From NCBI GenBank assembly GCA_027056155.1, contig JALULR010000129.1, forward strand, positions 1,179 through 9,458: a stretch of 8,280 bases of DNA, read 5' to 3'. The stretch comes from DHVE2 group archaeon. GTDB lineage: Archaea; Thermoplasmatota; Thermoplasmata; Thermoplasmatales; Aciduliprofundaceae. How positions within the stretch are numbered: the stretch's first letter is position 1; every line of letters starts with the position of its first letter. The notes under the pieces are model-generated. The model saw only the letters and a program-made list of their open reading frames with translations. It made no database searches and was not told the origin of the DNA. Below are positions 5,330 to 8,280 of the stretch, piece after piece. The translations under genes and the position numbers were made by a program.

Positions 5330-5982
5330 CGCACTGGAATGCACTCTCCGGGCAAAGCGGAATCTATTGCTTCTACGATAGCTTTAGCTACTTTATCTGG
5401 AGAATCTGCAAACATGCCGTTGTGGAATTTTCTGAGCATATCCGTGTCAGTGGGACCCGGAGCCACGCATACTACTTTTATGCTTGGCTTTAGCTCTTCG
5501 GATAGCGCCTTTGTAAATGCGATAACTGCGGACTTTGAGGCACAGTACGGCGCAGCATTTGGCATGGGGCTTATCCCTATGACAGAGGATATATTTACAA
5601 TGGTGCCACTTTTCATCTTATACAGAGCAGCGTGGCTCATGTTCATTGTGCCGTACAGATTTACCTGCACTATTCGCTCCCATTCACTGGGGAGCATGCT
5701 AGAGAATGGACGGACATCATAAACTCCAGCATTGTTAACTAGAACTTTTATATCTCCAAGCTCTGCTGCAGATTCTACTATGCGCCGCGAGTCTTCGTAT
5801 ATTGAAACATCTCCTCTCACCGCTATCGCTTTTCCACCGCGCTCTTCAATCTTTGCTACGGTTTCTTGTGCTTTCTCTTCGTTGCGTAAGTAATTTACCA
5901 CTATGCTGTATCTCTCCGAAAGTGCTAGCGCAGTGCTTCTACCAATTCCTCTCGATGCCCCAGTTATAATTGCCACATCCAT
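5326..5982 (-). CDS. Short-chain dehydrogenase/reductase, FabG-like
   Basis: 218 residues, a cytosolic NAD(P)(H)-dependent oxidoreductase of the classical SDR family. The Rossmann motif is TGASRGIG (7-14). Arg at 11 and the VVNYLRN stretch (28-34) after the second strand favour NADP(H). D58 in RGDV, NNAG (83-86), N108, S133, Y146 and K150 (YCASK) complete the catalytic tetrad. PGPTDTDM (175-182) is the conserved loop after strand six. It is shorter than typical FabG (about 245 residues) and ends at GECIPVR without the usual final VDGG motif, so it may be a specialised reductase; the substrate cannot be read from sequence. The start is the ATG at 5982, without a Shine-Dalgarno site. It is divergent from the FBP aldolase/phosphatase across a short promoter region, and its stop TAG interlocks with that of the cysteine-rich gene. 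Confidence 0.92.
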   Translation of the reverse strand: MDVAIITGASRGIGRSTALALSERYSIVVNYLRNEEKAQETVAKIEERGGKAIAVRGDVSIYEDSRRIVESAAELGDIKVLVNNAGVYDVRPFSSMLPSEWERIVQVNLYGTMNMSHAALYKMKSGTIVNISSVIGISPMPNAAPYCASKSAVIAFTKALSEELKPSIKVVCVAPGPTDTDMLRKFHNGMFADSPDKVAKAIVEAIDSALPGECIPVR

Positions 5983-6002
5983 AATGGGGTATCGTTGCCA
6001 TT

Positions 6003-6031
6003 GGATAAAAAAATAATGCGAAATATTTATA
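6003..6031 (-). promoter_or_regulatory. Promoter region of the SDR gene, two candidate TATA boxes
   Basis: On the minus strand TATAAATA (6031-6024) is the better TATA match and predicts initiation near 6002, a leader of about 20 bases with no Shine-Dalgarno site. A weaker T-rich box, TTTTTTTATCC, at about 6013-6003 is centred 26 bases before the ATG and would give a leaderless message. Sequence alone does not decide between them. Confidence 0.45.
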
Positions 6032-6033
6032 TT
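6019..6033 (+). promoter_or_regulatory. BRE/TATA promoter of the FBP aldolase/phosphatase
   Basis: GCGAAA followed by TTTATATT at 6026-6033. The predicted start of transcription is about 6055, only a few bases before the ATGs at 6058 and 6064. The box physically overlaps the minus-strand TATAAATA used by the SDR candidate promoter, and it shows that the reading frame upstream of 6055 is promoter, not coding. Confidence 0.55.
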
Positions 6034-6063
6034 CCATGCTCAGATTTCCGCTCGGTGATGCAA

Positions 6064-7185
6064 ATGGGGGAAAAAATAACAATAAGCCTGATTAAGGCAG
6101 ATGTAGGCGGTTGGCCCGGGCACTCTACTGTACATCCGGACCTGATAAAAAAAGCAAAGGAAGTTCTAGAAAAAGCAAAGAAAAAAGGAACGCTTGTAGA
6201 TTTTCACGTAACTGGTGTGGGTGATGACCTGCAGTTAATAATGACGCACCATGAAGGTGTGGATAGTGAAAAAATTCATGGACTTGCATGGAATGCGTTT
6301 GAAGAAGCAACTAAGATTGCAAAGGAGCTAAAATTATACGGCGCAGGGCAAGACTTGCTAAAAGATGCGTTTAGTGGTAATATACGAGGAATGGGTCCTG
6401 GTATAGCAGAGATGGAGATAACCGAGAGAAAGGGTGAGCCCATCGTGGCGTTTATGATGGACAAAACAGAGCCGGGCGCGTTCAATTTGCCCATATTTAG
6501 AATGTTCGGAGACCCGTTTAACACCGCAGGCTTGGTAATAGACCCAGCAATGCACGATGGATTCATATTTGAGGTATGGGACATTATGAAGCACAAGAAA
6601 GTACTTCTAAAAGTACCCGAAGAGACATACGATTTACTCGCGCTAATTGGTGCAAAGTCTAGGTATGTGATAAAGAGGGTGTATCCAAAGAAAACCAATC
6701 CTAAAATAGGCGGCGATGAGCCAGTAGCTGTAATTAGCACCGAAAAGCTATATCAGATTGCAGGTGAGTATGTGGGTAAAGATGACCCGGTAGCACTGGT
6801 AAGAGCGCAGAGCGGTGCGCCTGCACTAGGTGAGGTTCTTGAGCCGTTTGCGTTTCCGCATCTTGTATCCGGATGGATGCGTGGCTCTCACAATGGTCCG
6901 TTGATGCCGGTGAGCATAAAACAAGCTCACTGCACACGCTTTGATGGGCCGCCCCGTGTGGCAGCTCTCGGTTTTCAGCTTGCTCATGGCCGGCTTGTTG
7001 GGCCTGTAGACCTGTTTGATGACCCTGCGTTCGATGAGACTAGAAGAACTGCTGCACAGATAGCAGATTACATGCGTCGCCATGGTCCCTTTGAACCACA
7101 CAGACTGCCTCTTGAAGACATGGAATATACCACCCTGCCTGCGGTGCTGAAAAAACTTAATAGAAGATTCAAAAAAATAGAATAA
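6064..7185 (+). CDS. fbp: Fructose-1,6-bisphosphate aldolase/phosphatase (archaeal type V)
   Basis: 373 residues. This bifunctional gluconeogenic enzyme condenses glyceraldehyde-3-phosphate with dihydroxyacetone phosphate and then removes the 1-phosphate, in the cytosol, with Mg2+. The whole family pattern is present: KADVGG (11-16, D13), H20, VGDDLQL (52-58, D54 and D55), GAGQDLL (93-99), MDKTEPGA (132-139), PFNTAGLVIDP (151-161), YVGKDDPV (236-243) with K239 as the Schiff-base lysine, FAFPHLVSGWMRGSH, TRFDGPPR, LFDDPAFDETRR (317-328), YMRRHGPF, and EYTTLP with Y355. The frame is open back to a TTG at 5995, but known members begin just before the ITxSxIKAD motif and the promoter lies at 6019-6033. 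I therefore choose ATG 6064, preceded by GGTGAT; the ATG at 6058 is the only close rival. It converges on a membrane protein ten bases downstream. Confidence 0.96.
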   Translation: MGEKITISLIKADVGGWPGHSTVHPDLIKKAKEVLEKAKKKGTLVDFHVTGVGDDLQLIMTHHEGVDSEKIHGLAWNAFEEATKIAKELKLYGAGQDLLKDAFSGNIRGMGPGIAEMEITERKGEPIVAFMMDKTEPGAFNLPIFRMFGDPFNTAGLVIDPAMHDGFIFEVWDIMKHKKVLLKVPEETYDLLALIGAKSRYVIKRVYPKKTNPKIGGDEPVAVISTEKLYQIAGEYVGKDDPVALVRAQSGAPALGEVLEPFAFPHLVSGWMRGSHNGPLMPVSIKQAHCTRFDGPPRVAALGFQLAHGRLVGPVDLFDDPAFDETRRTAAQIADYMRRHGPFEPHRLPLEDMEYTTLPAVLKKLNRRFKKIE

Positions 7186-7187
7186 AT

Positions 7188-7213
7188 AGAGTTTATTACT
7201 CTTTTTCTTTTTC
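7188..7213. terminator. Bidirectional terminator hairpin
   Basis: AGAGT (7188-7192) and ACTCT (7198-7202) form a five-pair stem around TTATT. On the plus strand it is followed by TTTTCTTTTTC; on the minus strand by ATTTATTCTATTTTTTTG. It sits between the converging aldolase/phosphatase and membrane-protein genes, and the minus-strand TAA (7198-7196) lies inside it. The stem is short, so T runs may do most of the work. Confidence 0.5.
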
Positions 7214-8089
7214 TGTGTTGTTTTCTGTGCTGTTCATCTCTGTTTTTAAAAGCTTTATTAGGAACGGTACAATCATCAAAGCCATTGCTATAGCTAGTCC
7301 CCATGCAAGTGTTTGAAGCACTGCAAGCGTGGCTGGATATTGACTAAATATTGCGGCTACACCTATTGTTATAAACACAAGGTATATCAAAAACTTTGCG
7401 TAAGGTGCTGCGTCCTCGAAGCTCTTATGCTGGGCAGTTAGCGAGTCAATCATGGTACTTCCTATTATTGCACCTGCGCCGATTATTACTGTGCCTAATA
7501 TAAGTGGATACACCAAGTCTCCGCTCAGAAGCATTATGTTTAATCCAAGTGTAATTGTAAATGCCACTAGCCCTATAAGTATGAGATTGGAGATTAGCTT
7601 TGAAAGTTTTCTATCTCGCTCTTCAAAAACTCCAGCTAAAAGTGTTTCAATGTACTGAGCAAGTAATCCAACTAATATTATACCCACTGTGAGCACAATC
7701 ACACCGCCTATTAACCGCGGAAGATAGAGGGCAATCTGTTCTATTACTATCCCTGTGGTTCCCATGTTTGGAAGATATTGTATCGCAGCGATAAATGCAA
7801 TTGTCATCACGAATGCAAGCACAAGGCTGCCGGTAAGGGAGGCTATATCAACGCCTGACCTTGCTATGCTCTGACCAAGCTCTGTCTTGTTAAGCGCAGG
7901 GTCAACAGTTTTACGTAGCACGTATATAGTTCCTCTCTTAGAAATCACGCCGATTATATATCCAACTAGCAAAATCACGCCAATTACTAGGGCAACAATT
8001 AGCCCTGCAATAATCTGGTTCACTATTGCGTTCCAGTCCACATTTATTGCTATAGCCATTGCTGTGGACCCACCTACAAAATCCATCAT
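7196..8089 (-). CDS. Multi-pass membrane protein with MscS-type conserved TM helices
   Basis: 297 residues with about seven hydrophobic segments (roughly 26-50, 84-106, 119-147, 163-188, 191-212, 231-249, 256-281) and a charged hydrophilic tail (EMNSTENNTEKEKE, from about 284). The segment ALYLPRLIGGVIVLTVGIIL (120-139), preceded by IVIEQ, resembles the conserved TM-helix repeat found in cyanobacterial and archaeal MscS-like proteins. The first segment (IVNQIIAGLIVALVIGVILL, 22-41) may be a second copy. There is no soluble beta-domain as in true MscS channels, so a channel function is unproven; a membrane-stress or accessory role is a guess. The start is ATG 8089, with AGGAGGT ending four bases before it; the adjacent ATG at 8086 is equally possible. 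It appears monocistronic with its own promoter. Confidence 0.8.
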   Translation of the reverse strand: MMDFVGGSTAMAIAINVDWNAIVNQIIAGLIVALVIGVILLVGYIIGVISKRGTIYVLRKTVDPALNKTELGQSIARSGVDIASLTGSLVLAFVMTIAFIAAIQYLPNMGTTGIVIEQIALYLPRLIGGVIVLTVGIILVGLLAQYIETLLAGVFEERDRKLSKLISNLILIGLVAFTITLGLNIMLLSGDLVYPLILGTVIIGAGAIIGSTMIDSLTAQHKSFEDAAPYAKFLIYLVFITIGVAAIFSQYPATLAVLQTLAWGLAIAMALMIVPFLIKLLKTEMNSTENNTEKEKE

Positions 8090-8098
8090 ATCAACCTC

Positions 8099-8117
8099 CT
8101 AGCCTTCATGAGGCTAG
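8099..8117. promoter_or_regulatory. Perfect inverted repeat at the start of the membrane-protein transcript
   Basis: CTAGCCT (8099-8105), a five-base loop TCATG, and AGGCTAG (8111-8117). On the minus strand its second arm shares two bases with the AGGAGG ribosome binding site at 8100-8095. The predicted transcription start (about 8114) falls inside the first arm, so it may act as a DNA operator or, if transcription starts slightly earlier, as an RNA hairpin partly hiding the ribosome site. Confidence 0.45.
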
Positions 8118-8136
8118 TAATACTAACAAATGAAAA

Positions 8137-8150
8137 TATTTAAAAGTTTC
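8137..8150 (-). promoter_or_regulatory. BRE/TATA promoter of the membrane-protein gene
   Basis: On the minus strand GAAACT (BRE-like) is followed by TTTAAATA (8144-8137). This predicts initiation about 8114 and a leader of about 25 bases containing AGGAGGT. Confidence 0.6.
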
Positions 8151-8166
8151 TACACAAATATGTATA

Positions 8167-8180
8167 ATTAAAAAATAATC
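8167..8180 (-). terminator. T-tract terminator of the right-edge gene
   Basis: Directly after the TGA at 8181-8179 the minus strand reads TTATTTTTTAATT, a T run suited to archaeal termination. It stands 20 or so bases before the promoter of the next gene, which makes it a natural transcript boundary. No stem is seen. Confidence 0.5.
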
Positions 8181-8280
8181 ATGCTTTTTCTATAGTTATT
8201 GAAAAACCACGGATATCTTTTACTTTTCCGTTAACAAGTGATGCAATATGTTCGGCCTTATCTCTTATGTTATCTCTATC
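8179..8280 (-). CDS. C-terminal fragment of an unidentified protein
   Basis: An open frame enters from the right edge on the minus strand and ends with TGA at 8181-8179, giving 33 residues. They read as a charged helix (IRDKAEHIASLVNGK) followed by a strand-like end (VKDIRGFSITIEKA). The frame is followed at once by a T-run terminator and then by the promoter of the next gene, which supports it as a real gene end. The family is not recognisable from this length; the AEHIA/GKV pattern faintly recalls SIMPL-type (DUF541) repeats, too weak to assign. Confidence 0.6.
   Translation of the reverse strand, partial: DRDNIRDKAEHIASLVNGKVKDIRGFSITIEKA

Noticed and set aside
5995..6063. N-terminal extension of the aldolase/phosphatase from a TTG at 5995
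   Set aside because: It contains the BRE/TATA promoter, lies before the conserved family N-terminus, and has no ribosome site at the TTG.
6276..6740. 154-codon minus-strand frame inside the aldolase/phosphatase
   Set aside because: Antisense shadow of a fully conserved enzyme; the Ser/Pro/Ile-rich translation is typical of shadows.
1..8280. CRISPR array, insertion sequence or phage genes
   Set aside because: No regularly spaced repeats, transposase motifs or terminal inverted repeats with target duplications were found; the only repeats are the short ones near 1910-1983.

Overview
The window looks archaeal, most likely a euryarchaeote of the Thermoplasmata / Aciduliprofundum type; the lineage is an inference from gene content, not a match I could search. 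The strongest marker is a complete bifunctional fructose-1,6-bisphosphate aldolase/phosphatase of the archaeal type. Promoters have archaeal BRE/TATA architecture, with boxes about 26 bases from predicted transcript starts. The tRNA gene does not encode CCA. Promoter-proximal genes often lack a Shine-Dalgarno site, as expected for leaderless transcripts, while genes inside the operon carry strong GGAGG sites.

Layout. Positions 3-101 (+) hold the C-terminus of an unidentified gene that converges on mutL (105-1802, -), a full-length mismatch-repair protein with both ATPase and endonuclease motifs. A 230-base gap (1803-2035) holds the mutL promoter and a structured stretch with a long imperfect hairpin and short direct repeats. 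Positions 2036-4908 (-) are a tight four-gene operon, read padR regulator, SdpI/DUF1648 membrane protein, BcrA-like ABC ATPase, ABC-2 permease, with overlaps or gaps of a few bases at every junction. The padR start region carries a perfect 21-bp interrupted palindrome, a likely autoregulatory operator. Together the four genes look like an inducible membrane self-protection or peptide-efflux module.

Divergent from padR is tRNA-Arg(CCU) (5003-5077, +), followed three bases later by a small eight-cysteine protein (5081-5329, +) that is probably made from the tRNA primary transcript. It converges on an SDR oxidoreductase (5326-5982, -), and the two stop codons share a CTAG. The SDR and the FBP aldolase/phosphatase (true start near 6064, not 5995) are transcribed divergently from a compact shared promoter region. 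The aldolase/phosphatase converges on a multi-pass membrane protein with MscS-type conserved TM helices (7196-8089, -) across a small bidirectional terminator. The right edge (8179-8280, -) is the C-terminus of another unidentified gene.

Functionally the window mixes housekeeping (DNA repair, gluconeogenesis, tRNA) with one accessory-looking cassette (PadR/SdpI/ABC). I see no CRISPR array, insertion sequence or phage gene.
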